Assembly (NCBI GenBank): GCA_026182355.1
Contig: JAPFBL010000001.1
Location: 1,674,001-1,738,000, forward strand
Reading direction: 5' to 3'
Length of the DNA: 64,000 bases
Origin: Hermatobates lingyangjiaoensis
Lineage: Eukaryota; Arthropoda; Insecta; Hemiptera; Hermatobatidae
Part shown: positions 35,160 to 46,068 of the stretch, one piece after another
Layout: every line of letters begins with the position of its first letter
How positions within the stretch are numbered: position 1 is the stretch's first letter
The notes under the pieces: model-generated
What the model was told of the DNA's origin: nothing
What the model saw: the letters and a program-made list of their open reading frames with translations, nothing else
Databases searched by the model: none
Translations under genes and position numbers: made by a program

Positions 35160-35163
<4 letters not shown>

Positions 35164-35339
35164 GTATTTTGGGAGCAGACCTTCAATCAAACATGTTTTA
35201 TTAAAAATTATGCCAATTTTAACTTTTGTTCTTTTCCGAGTTAATTTTTCAAGTTTTCTCACTATGGATTTCCACCTTTCTGGTAAAATATAAAGTAATT
35301 CACCAAAAGATTTATTCTTGACTTCCATTTTATTAACTA
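35160..35339 (-). mobile_element. PLE pLTR / ORF-start segment, minus strand (left arm)
   Basis: Read on the minus strand, a frame starting ATGGAAGTCAAG (near 35328) gives MEVKNKSFGELLYILPERWK, continuing SIVRKLEKLTRKRTKVKIG to IIFNKTCLIEGLLPKYTN, then dissolves into the TA tract. I interpret this as the N-terminus of a PLE protein. It is related to the plus frames at 8400-8531 and 45938-46070 and to the minus frame at 45778-45915. No further PLE coding follows, so the copy is a pLTR-only insertion. Confidence 0.65.
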
Positions 35340-35516
35340 AGTTAAAACTAAATTAACTAAAGTTAAAACTTGTTAGTTAATAAAATGGAAGTCAAGAATA
35401 AATCTTTTGGTGAATTACTTTATATTTTACCAGAAAGGTGGAAATCCATAGTGAGAAAACTTGAAAAATTAACTCGGAAAAGAACAAAAGTTAAAATTGG
35501 CATAATTTTTAATAAA
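35197..35516. repeat. Near-perfect 143-bp inverted repeat
   Basis: Left arm 35197-35339 and right arm 35373-35516 are exact reverse complements wherever I compared them, around a 33-bp spacer of TTAAAACTAAATTAACTAAA type. Both arms carry the MEVKNKSFGELLYILPERWK frame pointing outward into TA tracts (35120-35159 and 35515-35535). Such identity implies recent formation or ongoing conversion. A palindrome of this size is usually unstable, so a collapsed or misassembled locus must also be considered. Confidence 0.85.
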
Positions 35517-35535
35517 ATATATATATATATATATA
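35373..35535 (+). mobile_element. PLE pLTR / ORF-start segment, plus strand (right arm)
   Basis: Mirror of the left arm. The frame beginning at 35384 reads MEVKNKSFGELL and onward to GIIFNK, where it enters (TA)n at 35515. This copy stops about 16 codons before the minus-strand one, which extends to LLPKYTN. Confidence 0.65.
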
Positions 35536-35536
35536 C

Positions 35537-35672
35537 TTAAAATAAACTGTGATATATAGACAAAAAACATAACAAAGACTCACTTTTCAATATTTCAACC
35601 GTAATGGCGGTCAAAATATTGAAAAGTGAGTCCTTGTTATGTTTTTGTCTATGTGTCACAGTTTATTTCAAG
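35537..35672. repeat. Inverted repeat (arms about 64 bp) of PLE 3' ends
   Basis: Left arm 35537-35600 and right arm 35608-35672 match in reverse complement with a few mismatches (blocks AATAAACTGTGA, ATAGACAAAAA, CATAACAA, GACTCACTTTTCAATATTT). The centre holds ACCGTAATGGCGGT, a hairpin equivalent to helix II of the hammerhead-like motif seen at 10392-10421. TA tracts border both sides (35515-35535 and 35701-35731). Confidence 0.8.
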
Positions 35673-35698
35673 TGAAATCTGTCCATGGTATATATACA

Positions 35699-35700
<2 letters not shown>

Positions 35701-35731
<31 letters not shown>
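35701..35731. repeat. (TA)n microsatellite
   Basis: TA run of about 31 bp between two PLE-derived segments. Confidence 0.95.
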
Positions 35732-35737
<6 letters not shown>

Positions 35738-35929
35738 GATTTGTTTTCTTGACCCAATATTTATATGATGTAAATTTTTTTTTTGAGGTTTGAGGTCGAA
35801 TGATTTTAAACTAGTCCCTTTGCCGAAGTTTGGACATATATTTATGTCATCTTCAGGGCTTGGAAATCCGTTTATGTTGCAGCATTCTTATTTAGTACTG
35901 TTTCAAGATGGCTACTATTTGTTTTCTCA

Positions 35930-35931
35930 TA

Positions 35932-35972
<41 letters not shown>
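35930..35972. repeat. (TA)n microsatellite
   Basis: TA run interrupted once (ATATTATA at about 35938); followed by another PLE-like edge. Confidence 0.95.
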
Positions 35973-35974
<2 letters not shown>

Positions 35975-35977
35975 AAA

Positions 35978-36178
35978 TAAAAGTTTATCAGGACCGGTCA
36001 GTTCTTTAAGTTCAAATGAAACTCTCATTACCAATGTTTCAGTTTTTATTTAAAACCTTTTTCATAGATAGAAGTATAAAATTTTGAAACAGAAAAAATA
36101 AGTATTACATTAGAGATTATTTTGCAAAGAAAATATTATTTTCCTGAAGAACCGATCGAGACCTGATAAACTTTAATT
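35978..36178. repeat. Inverted repeat around a PLE-like edge
   Basis: AAAGTTTATCAGGACCGGTC (35981-36000) and its diverged complement at 36142-36176 (CCTGAAGAACCGATCGAGACC, then TGATAAACTTT) face each other about 140 bp apart. CCTGAAGA on the right fits the CTGANGA core used by other PLE ends here. Confidence 0.5.
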
Positions 36179-36254
36179 ATGTATAAATATATAACCAATT
36201 AGATGAAACGATTCTATAAACTGATTAAACTAGAATTTTCAAAAGAACAGACTG

Positions 36255-36420
36255 AAATAAAATCACTGAAACTCACTATTATATTTCGAAGTCCTCGTCG
36301 TCAGGAATAGATGTGAATCGCTCCAAAAGCTGATAACGACAGGCTTGCGTTCAAAAAGAAGCATTCAAACAGTGTAGCCAACTTTCGGAGGGAGAGGAAA
36401 CAAGGAAGATAAAGAAATAA
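36255..36420 (-). mobile_element. PLE 3'-end relic, minus strand
   Basis: Minus strand: CCTGACGACGAGGACTTCGA with AATATAATAGTGAGTTTCAG (36264-36305). The layout and the A-rich, AAAGATAAAGAAA-type outer flank resemble 8990-9160. Confidence 0.5.
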
Positions 36421-38785
36421 AAGCCAAATAAAGATTAAATGAATGACAACATTCAACTAAAAATAAAATTAAAAATTTCGAGTATTAAAAATTTGTAAAA
36501 AAAAACAAACTAAAAATAAAAATTAAAAAAATTATTTCTCTATAAATTAAATGACTGCCCACCTTAGTTTGTCTTAACACTTGTTACACTTGTATATGTT
36601 TGACTTAAAAAAAAGTGTTTTAACAATTTTCTGAATTGAGATAGAAATATACTGTATCATCCATATTAAAGGGTAGGATTTCCGTTTTTAAAAAGTTTAT
36701 ACACGTATGTACATTTCTAATGAATATTATAGGAAGAGATATCAATGAAAGCTATTTTTAATCAACAATCTTCATAATTTCAAATAAATATTTATTTCAA
36801 AATAAGATTAGTACTTACCTATACAATATTAATAATAGAAACTTTTGAATTAATAATGAGAACTTGTATAATGGGTTTGAAAATTGACGACAAGCTTTCA
36901 CTTGGTCTAAACAAACAATGCTGGCCTTTACAGCGGCCATTAATAATTCATGCCTCAATCTCAAAAAGTTAGCCACTTACATCTTTATAATTGGTCAAAA
37001 ACTGGGATATTTTAAAAATTCTTATTTTACAAGCATGTTACTCTGTTTTAATAGAATTACCTGATAATTATACAAAATACACCTTAATTGCAAATTACAA
37101 TAACTTAACAAACATCAATTAATTTTTAAATATGCATATATTAAACTTTTCTAGTTTATGAGCCATAATTATTTCGCTGATACTAATTAATGTTTTTATT
37201 TACAAGTGAAATTTTAAAAAAAGAAAATTATACATGTTACTGGATATAAGTAGCATATGTAATAAGACTAGGGGAAAACATATCATGAACTTCTGTTTAA
37301 AATACGAATTAACTTGGAAAGAATACCGACTATGGAACAAAGTATCACGCATACGTTTGTAAGATGCAACACACAATGTAGCTTGACCATGAACTGTGAC
37401 TGGTACAACTGAACTAAACTCAGTTATAGTCAAATAGGATAAAATGATCACTCAATAGCAGGGCCACAGAGTACATCTCTGAGCATAAGTATAGCCTATG
37501 AAGATCAAGTTTTGTATTTACTTTCTTTAAAATGTATTTAATTCAAAATTTAAAACAAAATCTTTGAATATCTAGTAAAAGTAATTCGATTGTAGGACAA
37601 ACGCAAATTCTTCTGGGATGCCAATTATTTATTATTTATTAGTTGATCAAGATACAATTTTTTTTAATTTTTATTTAGTTAACCATTTTTTTGAGCATTT
37701 AAGAATTTAGTGTTTTTAGACATGACCGCTCTGTACTATTACTTAACTAACTTTACTAGTCATTGAATAAAAGGATTACTGAAATAAATTAATTTAAATA
37801 ATTACTGAAGAAAAATAATTTGTTTTCTTTTAATATAGTAACACAAAAAAATGTATTGACGTAAGGACTAAGAGTCATAAATAACATAAATTTATTAACA
37901 ATTTGAAATAAAGTTTAATGAGATATTACGTGAATATATCTAATTCATTTCACTAAATACTTTCTATAGTTTAGGAATAATTTTGATTCGGAACTATTCT
38001 AGTGCACGGCCCTAAACTAGAAAACAAATTACAAAAAACAAATATTCTAAAGAAGGAAATATTAAATATATAACAGTTTTAAATTTACAAACTAACTGAA
38101 ATCAGAAATTCAGTGTAGGAAAATTTAAATAGTGTTACCGTATAGCCAGATGTATTGAATGACGACCACGATGACAAGAAGTAATATGTAACAGGAATAA
38201 TAGTACTGCGAAGTCACTGAACACGCCTAGAGAAGCTTTTTGTCAGACTCAAAATCTGGCAGATGATTTTACTTAAGAGTACTGAAGTAGGAATATTTAA
38301 CACGGACATTGTGTAATAAAGGCTGGGGAAACACGGCTTCCTCTTCTCCGAAAGATACTGCCCACAAGATTTTAACGTCTCTCAGATGAAAAAAAAACTA
38401 AAAAACTACTCTTTTTGCGTTAGAAGCAAGTAGGGTAGATATAGGAATAACAGATAGGGATAACAGCTGTGTATAAAATAGAAAATTTTCTAACTGGTAA
38501 GCTGTAACAGTAGGACTATTTCTGTAAGATGTATGTAACCAGACTAGATTTTCATAATTTACAAACTTATAATCTGTTCAATATTTCTGTTTTTTGAATA
38601 TGGTAAACTAAAAATCAAATTGGAATTTATATATGTATCCTCACTAGAGTCTATATAAAAAAGGGTAGGAAAACATTGAAAGCCTCATTTACGAAATTGA
38701 GAGAAATATCTAATATGGTAACAAGAATAGAATTAACCACATTTGACTTTGCATGAATAAATATATGCAGTGAGAAGCTTGTTTA
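36421..38785. other. AT-rich non-coding stretch
   Basis: No gene or named repeat seen. Confidence 0.5.
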
Positions 38786-38789
38786 GGGA

Positions 38790-39080
38790 AATGAAGTGGA
38801 GGATTAAGGAGGAGATTGAAACTACGGCGGTTGATAGAACAGTGGATTAGGAACTGGAGATTGAGGGAATGTTTGACAGGGAGCCATCAATCGACTATAG
38901 GCTGTCTGAGAGAGGTAATTAGTGGATGAGGGAGTCAGGACGGCGAGGAACAAGGGAGAAGAGTTAATACGTCGGCAGAGTTACTAGGGCAATGCTGCCT
39001 CAATTAGGAAGCACTATCACCTGGCGGCACCATCTCACTTGAGCACCTCCCGACTCATGAATTTCTATTGGCACCAGACA
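38790..39080. other. GC-elevated block, candidate cis-regulatory module
   Basis: Purine-rich, moderately GC-rich and with no open frame over 60 codons. GGCGGCACCATCT (39023-39035) recurs as GGCGGCACCATCT in another GC-rich block at 59416-59428. It contains GATTAAGG/GATTAGG homeodomain-like motifs. Function unproven. Confidence 0.35.
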
Positions 39081-42000
39081 CAACCCTACTTAGCTAGACT
39101 GCACTGTAATTGTAAATAAGAATCTGTCAGACAACCAGATCCTCCCACAAACACAGACCTAATCCTCAATCCTTCATTTGTCTACCCTTGACAATACCTT
39201 GTAATTTAGTGATTCTGCCCTTTCTACCCTCAATGATAAATGAACCTTCTAATTGTGAATTGAAATCATCGTTTGATATTCACGTTTCAACAGTAGCAAT
39301 TACTACCTGCTTTAAATAAACACACAGTAGCCCTACACGTACTTCCTTCTTGTATATTTTACATCTCTGATAATAATCGCCAGTATTTATAACATGCGAT
39401 GAACACAAAGGAAATGCCAACACTCTCATGAAAAACTACACTACATTTATATTACAACTATAGAACCTCTGGCATATATGACTTTTTGGCAAACCGCCAG
39501 TGATTCTATCAGATTCTGTCTAATATTGAGTTAGTGGAGACATGGATCTCGTTCGTATTGCATCTTTAGTTCGTAAAAACTGAAATCATTTCTTTGAACA
39601 ATATGGAATTTGAATACGAATCGAATAGAACATTTTTTATCTTCCTTAGTTTATCTCGCTAACGACTGCATGCCACTCTGAGCTTTACGACGCATGTAAT
39701 TTAGTAGGACCACACTATACGACATTCTTTACTGTTTCACATAAGATAATTTGGAAATTCAGAGCTCATGGTTGCATCAACTCATCCAGCTATCCACTAT
39801 GCAGTAGGTCTTCTTCATGTTGGGGCATATAAGTTTTAGTGAAACATTTTCAGTCAGTCTACTCTATTTAGACAATACTCATGAAGACAGCCCCTTCCGA
39901 CTTCAATTCAACCACCACGTCTTCAGATAGTTTTCCTGACGTGACTGAATACACCATTCGTTAACTTGACTCACGTACACAGGCTGATATTACTTTGCTC
40001 AATCAGCTTCTGTTTTGATTGTTAAACTAAAGAATAAAACAAGTTCGTTAATTTATTCATTAAAAGGCCTTTGAAAGATTAAAAGTTTAATTTTTTGAGT
40101 TTTAAATTTAGATCTTACAAATTTTTCCATAAACCGATGGCTGAAACACGTTATCTGTTCTACACTCAACTTATATATTAGATATAGTCTGGCTTTCACT
40201 TTGTCATTTAATAAAACACCTATCCACGCTAAATGATTTCTCCAACTCAGTTATCAATAAAACTACATGGACAATCAATTCTGAAAGGAAAGTCAAACAG
40301 GGCAATAAAATTTGCATTATACTTGATTTGGATTTGAGGAATTCATAACTCATTCAGGTGTGGCATTAGATCTAGTGCCTCTACACATAAGCAACTCTCG
40401 AATATTTTAACATTCTACAACATAGTAAAGTCAACATTTCATGTTAAATCAATCACATCCTCAGATATTAGTTACTTCAACTCTTTTAATCACAAGTCAT
40501 TTTTATATCTTACTTCCAGGTTTAAAGTGACTACTTCAATAATTCTTCAAGTTCCGAACACACTTGATTACCGAATAGTAAGGTTTTAAAATAACTTATT
40601 TATAAAGAAAATCAGGTAAAAATTGACAAATTTGACTGAATATAAGTTTATGCAATACTAAAACTCTGCTCAAAACATTAACGAATTTTCAAAACTAAAA
40701 AAAACACTTTGAAGCATTAACATATTTCAATGAAAGAGAATATGCCATACTGCACACACAGGGACAGATTAAATATCTACACATAACATTTGTTTTACAG
40801 GAACTACACATGTCAAAAAGTTATGATCATTTTTCAAGTTTAACATGCTTACCTACAAAATAAGAGAGCGACCATTTTGCTGAAATTTAATTTGAGCCAC
40901 ACAATTTTTTTGTATAAAACAGTTTTCAGTGGAAACATTTGCATGATGATTTTTGATTTTTTTGATGATGAAATTGGTTGGTTCTAAACTTTTTGAATTA
41001 CATATCACCCGTCATGAAACTTCATCTCTATGATATATGAAAAAATAATAATACGTAACCTGAGAATGATATTCACACTTCTTTATATACACAATATATA
41101 TGGGCACATATAAGACCAGCTATGTTTTATTGTGAGCTTTTTTCTGATTCACCTTATGTACAGGCAAATTCCCCGCCCGTTCCAGTATGCGAATTACATA
41201 TTTAAATGAATGTATTTCAAACAGTAATTCTTTTAATTCAGAAAAGTGACTAGTAGTCAGCGAAAAATCAGGAACGGGACTAAGATTATTTCAAGTTGAC
41301 AGACTAGGTAGTCAATCAAACAAATTTTAGCAACATTTCGTACTCTGGTTTGGATGTTAACTTTAATTCACATGTTTAAAAGTAAAATAATATTTTGTAA
41401 TTCTATAAATGCAAGAAGTTTTTATAGTTTTGCATACTTAGGGTTGCTGTCTGTCACGGTTTCATGTACTAAATGGATATGATGGCCTTGAGAGATAGTT
41501 TATGGTTCCAAAATACAAAAGAGTGGTCTAAGAACTTAGCTAACTTAATATACTAATATAATAACATTCAATAAAGTAAAACAACAAAGTAATGATATTT
41601 TGGGAATACTTACACCCTAATTGTTTGCAAGATGTCGACGGGGAGGTCAAAGAAGAGAGAGAGAGAGGATGAGGCCATTCCAGGACCAGAAAGGTCAGCA
41701 GCAACATAGTAACAAAAAAAAAAAACAAACATAAGGATAAGTTGAGAAGTCTATATTGGAACAGTAAGTAATTCAAGCCTTATTCCATAATCATTCTATG
41801 AGAACATGATAAAAATGAAAGAATCAGTTACAATCTTTTAACTTGAAAATACACTTCAATGTCAAAAAAATGATTTGTTGCAAATTAAATTACACAATAT
41901 AAAATTAGCCACATTTAGCTGAAACAACCATAATTATATATGTATATGGTTTCAACATCCCTAAATATCAATGAAATATTCTATAACTATCTGTATATTT

Positions 42001-42325
42001 TGTATAAGTTGGGTTTTCGAAAAAAGAAAACTCAACAAATGTTGTTATTGCAGTATTTATGTTTAGAAAAACTTAAACCCTTTAATGTTAGATCACTTTA
42101 AAAGATTAAGTGTGATTATATCTGTAACAAAATTGCCTTTCTTAATGGCCTGTTAGAAAAAGTATAAATTTATTTCACCTATTGAATAAAAAAACTAAAA
42201 TGATATAATAAAATAAATTAAAATTATGTAATAAAGTTAAATTTAAATATCAAAACAGTGAAAAGGTGTTTAAGAATGTAATAAATTTAATTAAATAACA
42301 AAGCAAATCATCTGCTTTTGGGAGG
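39081..42325. other. AT-rich non-coding stretch
   Basis: No gene or named repeat seen. A short (GA)n run lies at about 41655-41668 and an A run at about 41716-41727. Confidence 0.5.
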
Positions 42326-42330
42326 TCGAA

Positions 42331-42478
42331 GAACTTTTCCACTGATTTCCGCAGAGGCTCACATGGGTCAACATATTACACCGAAGTACTTTCGTTATTT
42401 CCACAGGGGCCTACATATTAAGCCCAAGTACTTTTCCGCTGATTTCCGCAGATGCTCACATGGGTCTACATTCCACAT
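42331..42478. repeat. Tandem repeat, three units (about 43-56 bp)
   Basis: Three related units share ACTTT..C..TGATTTCCGCAG followed by G.CTCACATGGGTC. Units 1 (about 42331) and 3 (about 42430) are the closest pair, and unit 2 (about 42387) is diverged and shorter (ACTTTCGTTATTTCCACAGG). Confidence 0.75.
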
Positions 42479-42558
42479 TATTACTTTTATAATCAATACT
42501 AAAATTATTAGGGACTTAGTAATTATTTCCAAATCTGGAAAAGATATGTATGTATTTG

Positions 42559-42580
42559 TACTTGTACAAATGTACAAGTA
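42559..42580. repeat. Short hairpin palindrome
   Basis: TACTTGTACA-AA-TGTACAAGTA: 10-bp perfect arms with a 2-base loop, followed by a second overlapping palindrome GTACATGTAC. Confidence 0.85.
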
Positions 42581-42599
42581 CATGTACTTATCAGGTAAT

Positions 42600-42869
42600 T
42601 CACTATACAGGTAGATGACCTACATATTTTTTATCATTTCTCTCTTTTTAAAAAAGTTTCTGATAACGTTTGGAAGATTCATTAAGATAATCACAACAGT
42701 AATAAGTGATAATCGAGTAACAATCAGTACCTCCTAAAGATGAAAGACTGAGTCCTGCTTTGAATTTTAATAAATGCTCTTAAGTTTATGCAGGAATTGA
42801 GTTGGCTTTATGATTGATTAAGAAAGAATTTTAATGTTGAATTAATAGAGAATTATTTTAATAAGAGAA
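42600..42869. other. AT-rich non-coding stretch
   Basis: No feature seen. Confidence 0.5.
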
Positions 42870-43160
42870 GTTTGGAGAGCAAGATAAATGACTGGTTGGA
42901 TAAGTGAGCGTTAAATAAGGATTGGGATTGCGCTATTACTTTGTTAATCTGGAGGGAGGGTTCTCGCCATTAGCAGTGCCTTCAATGGCGTCTAACCAGC
43001 CGAGCCAAATTGAGAGCAGCAATCACTGGACTAAACCATTCCCAATTATTTTGGTTCACTGGGACGCAGCGTTCACTGTATCGATTAGGTAATTATCTCC
43101 TTACTTTTACCAGAACCGCGTATCCTTGTTTGAATCCCAATTGTACCTCATTAGATATTA
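42870..43160. other. GC-elevated block, candidate cis-regulatory module
   Basis: No recognisable coding. It contains several TAAT-type cores and CCATTAG (42968-42974). The 68-codon frame 43010-43216 is not recognisable. Confidence 0.3.
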
Positions 43161-43556
43161 CAAGAAATCTCAGATTCTCATCATTTCATGACTATTTGCC
43201 GTCAAAAACTGAGTGATCGTCAACAAAATCCATCGTCTTAACTGTAACAGGATAACTAAGAATGAAGTGAAACTATAAAATTATAGATCAAAGGGAAAGG
43301 TAAACGTAAAATAAAAAAAAGGTAAAGTAAAACATAAAATAAAAAAAGAGAAAGTAAAACATAAAAGGTAAATACAAAATGAAAATTCAGTCACCTTCCT
43401 TATATTTTGAGCTTTAATAGAGCAAATTTGAATATTTCCTGTTTTATACAATATTTTGTATTTGTAATTACAAATTTTATAAATTATAAATATAGGCATA
43501 TATAAAAGATTTTTACCATAATCATTTATTAAAGTGGCGATTTATTTGATGTAGAG
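43161..43556. other. AT-rich stretch with diverged AAAGTAAAACATAAAA units
   Basis: GGTAAA/AAGTAAAACATAAAAT units recur at 43290-43370 as a loose tandem array. No gene. Confidence 0.5.

Positions 43557-43596
<40 letters not shown>
43557..43596. repeat. (TA)20 microsatellite
   Basis: Uninterrupted TA run of about 40 bp next to the inverted-repeat PLE. Confidence 0.95.
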
Positions 43597-43599
<3 letters not shown>

Positions 43600-43629
43600 A
43601 AATTGTCACAATAACACGTGATACTATTA

Positions 43630-44320
43630 TTCAGGTAACTCACCATAAATGATTGAAGATAATCTCTCAGAGGCCTTTCGTCTATCACGCCGTCAGAGAG
43701 CAAGTGAATACAAGTTGTGGGCAGGTTATGGATTTTATTTTAAAGTTGAATGAAGATTTTTTCCCTAATACATTAATAATAGTCTTAATTTGTTTAACGA
43801 TTGCTTCAATTAGAAATTTACCCAATTTAAAAAGGCCTGGACTGGTGTTGACGAAGCTCTTAGAAAAGCCTTTTATGAGGGCGCTTTCAACAATATTTCT
43901 TCTTCTTTCACATGACGTAAATACCAACTCCTTTGCTTCTTCCCAGTTTATTAAGTGATTTTTGTCTCTAATGTGTAGGAAAAAGGCACTTTTATCATCC
44001 TGTCTTCTAATAGAATATTGATGTTGCTTAATCCTTGTGTCAATTCCTTTTCCTGTCTGTCCAATGGAAGCTAATTCGCAATCTTTGCGAGGAATTCTGT
44101 ATACACAACAGTTTTTCTGTCTTCTCTTAGAGTTATGGACAAGCATATTTAATTTATTTTCTAATGTAAAAGGGGAAAATACTGTCAATGATTCCAATCT
44201 TCATCCAACTTTAAATCAAAATCCATAACCTGCCCATAACCTGTATTCCCTTGCTCTCTGAAGTGAAAACGAAAGGCCTCAGAGCGATTATCTTCAATCA
44301 TTTGTGGTGAGTTACCTGAA
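43630..44320 (-). mobile_element. PLE fragment bounded by 125-bp inverted pLTR-like repeats
   Basis: Left repeat 43630-43757 and right repeat 44196-44320 match in reverse complement over about 125 bp. Shared blocks are TTCAGGTAACTCACCA, AATGATTGAAGATAATC, GAGGCCTTTCGT, CAGAGAGCAAG and GGGCAGGTTATGGATTTT, with about 15-20 differences. Between them lies a minus-strand GIY-YIG remnant. PLEs are known to have pseudo-LTRs in direct or inverted order, so this looks like an element whose 3' part is bracketed by inverted pLTRs. (TA)20 lies just outside the left end and a shorter TA run just outside the right end. Confidence 0.8.
43758..44197 (-). pseudogene. Penelope-like element GIY-YIG endonuclease region
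   Basis: The minus frame (44197 to 43685) reads NCCVYRIPRKDCELASIGQT (GIY equivalent CVY; YIG motif altered to SIG), then GKGIDTRIKQHQ with the conserved Arg, FFLHIRDKNHLINWEEAKEL, and ERRRNIVESALI with the expected catalytic Glu. These blocks define the PLE-type GIY-YIG domain. The Tyr to Ser change in YIG probably disables cleavage. The frame runs into the left inverted repeat, so its last 40 or so codons (from about KTIINVLG) are not domain sequence. There is no ATG start and no reverse transcriptase upstream. The sequence differs strongly from the copy at 7763-8227, so two PLE lineages are present. Confidence 0.88.
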
Positions 44321-44339
44321 TATATATACACATATAAAA

Positions 44340-44415
44340 TTAATGCAGCAAAAAACAAGAAAGACCTCACTTTTCAACATCTAAAGTATCACAATTATGG
44401 TTATCAGGAAGTGAC
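44340..44415 (-). mobile_element. PLE 3'-end relic, minus strand
   Basis: Minus strand: CCTGATAACCATAATTGTGA followed by AGATGTTGAAAAGTGAGGTC (44365-44407). TTGAAAAGTGAG is the conserved block also seen at 35597-35631 and, as TTGAAAGTGAG, at 17334. Confidence 0.5.
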
Positions 44416-45710
44416 TACTTGAAACGATGACGCAATTAAAGATATATATCCCGTCGCCTTTCCGACAACGATCATTAAGATGGTGGTCGATTTATCGAAA
44501 AATGAGATTTTATTTATATGTTAATTTCTGTCTGAAAATTATATTTGTTCTATGGAAAATACACAGGCACACACACATGTTTTATGCACAATTTTTACCT
44601 TTTACCAATCTGACCTATGAATATTTTATGATAACATTAACATGGTATTTTTTAAATACTATACTATACTCCAATTGATAAGGGGAGTTTTTAACAAACT
44701 TACGTTATAAGCATTAAAAAACTATATTAATAAGTGGGAGGTTTCCTGTATGTACCTACTAAAATATAACCCTTTACGAAATCTGTGGATAAGGACATCT
44801 AAGAAGATATTTTAATTTACTTGTTCTTCAATTGTGATAGACCAACACTGATATGATTCAGCGTTCAGTCAGTTTTTCATGTTCACAATTAACTCTCAAC
44901 GAAAACTTTTTTTTTTAAATCTTATGCAAAAGGTAACAGTACAAATAAGGATAAGCGATACGAAACACTCAGCAAAAAGTAAACGAAAACTAGTATAGAA
45001 AGATGAAAAGTAATTTAGAAGCAAATTAATTATAAAAGTAAGAATTTGTTAAAAAGGAAAAAAAAATATTTACAATATGTGGATAACTCAACAGTGTGGA
45101 AACGATCGAAACCTTACAGCGAAACTATGTCACCTTACATCTCAAACATTTCACTTCCACAGTAGTATAAGGAACAAATTTCATCGTATAACTATTTCAA
45201 TTACTATAACAGTTTAAAAATAAAATATTTCTTATACTATAACTAATAATAATTAATATTAATAGTAATTTCATAAGTATTATTCGTAGGAGCAACTTGC
45301 AAGAAACTGAACAAACTTTTTAATGTACATATCCAGCATTTGCCTGCTTTCTTCATTTTGCGCTTTATTTATAATAACAGTTTCATAAAACTAAAATATA
45401 ACATTCATTTAATAAATACAACGCTAAGATTGATGCCATCCTCTATTCCTACTTTTAGAGTAAGTATGTGGATAAATAGGTTCTTCATGTTTTAGTTTTT
45501 TCTTACTAACTCTTTTAGCATTTTCTTCTTCAAGTATAAAACTATTATTTTCATTTTACAGTTGTTATAAAATGCTAAAGTAACTCAAAGTACATTCACT
45601 TCAAAACTTGTACCATTGATTGTGATAAACCCGCAAAACATCAAAATATAGAAATAAATGCTCAGAGGACTTGCATATTATATCATCAGACCTTTCAGAT
45701 CTTATTTCGT
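44416..45710. other. AT-rich non-coding stretch
   Basis: No gene or named repeat seen. Confidence 0.5.
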
Positions 45711-45713
45711 TTA

Positions 45714-45735
45714 TCACACACACACACACACACAC

Positions 45736-45777
<42 letters not shown>
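45714..45777. repeat. Compound (CA)12(TA)20 microsatellite
   Basis: A CA run (about 45714-45738) passes directly into a TA run (45739-45777), ending where the PLE N-terminal-type frame on the minus strand reads GKIFNEV. Confidence 0.95.
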
Positions 45778-45780
<3 letters not shown>

Positions 45781-46041
45781 CTCATTAAATATTTTGCCAA
45801 CATTAAGTTTTGTATGTTTCCTACATACCTTTTCAAGATTTCTAATGCTACTTTTCCATCTTTGTGGTATCATATAAATTAAGCACGTCGGACCTGTATA
45901 ATATGGAAAATACATATAAAAATAAAAAATCGGAGAGTTAATTTATATGATACTACAAAGATGGAAAACTAGCATTTGAAATCTTGAAAAGGTATGTAGG
46001 AAACATACTAAACTTAATGTTGGCAAGATATTTAATAAGGT
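45778..46041. repeat. Inverted repeat (arms about 104 bp) of PLE ORF-start segments
   Basis: Left arm 45778-45882 and right arm 45938-46041 match in reverse complement with a handful of differences. On the minus strand the left arm reads LIYMIPQRWKSSIRNLEKVC and continues to KHTKLNVGKIFNEV. On the plus strand the right arm reads the same with a stop, then NKVCLKEGLLPKY up to the next TA tract (46071). The 55-bp spacer holds ACGTCGGACCTGTATAATATG. It is a head-to-head pair, as at 35197-35516 but clearly older. Confidence 0.8.
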
Positions 46042-46068
46042 ATGTTTAAAAGAAGGTCTGCTCCCAAA

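Noticed and set aside
43653..43958. 101-codon plus-strand frame over the minus-strand PLE
   Set aside because: It is the antisense shadow of the GIY-YIG remnant, which has clear family motifs on the minus strand.
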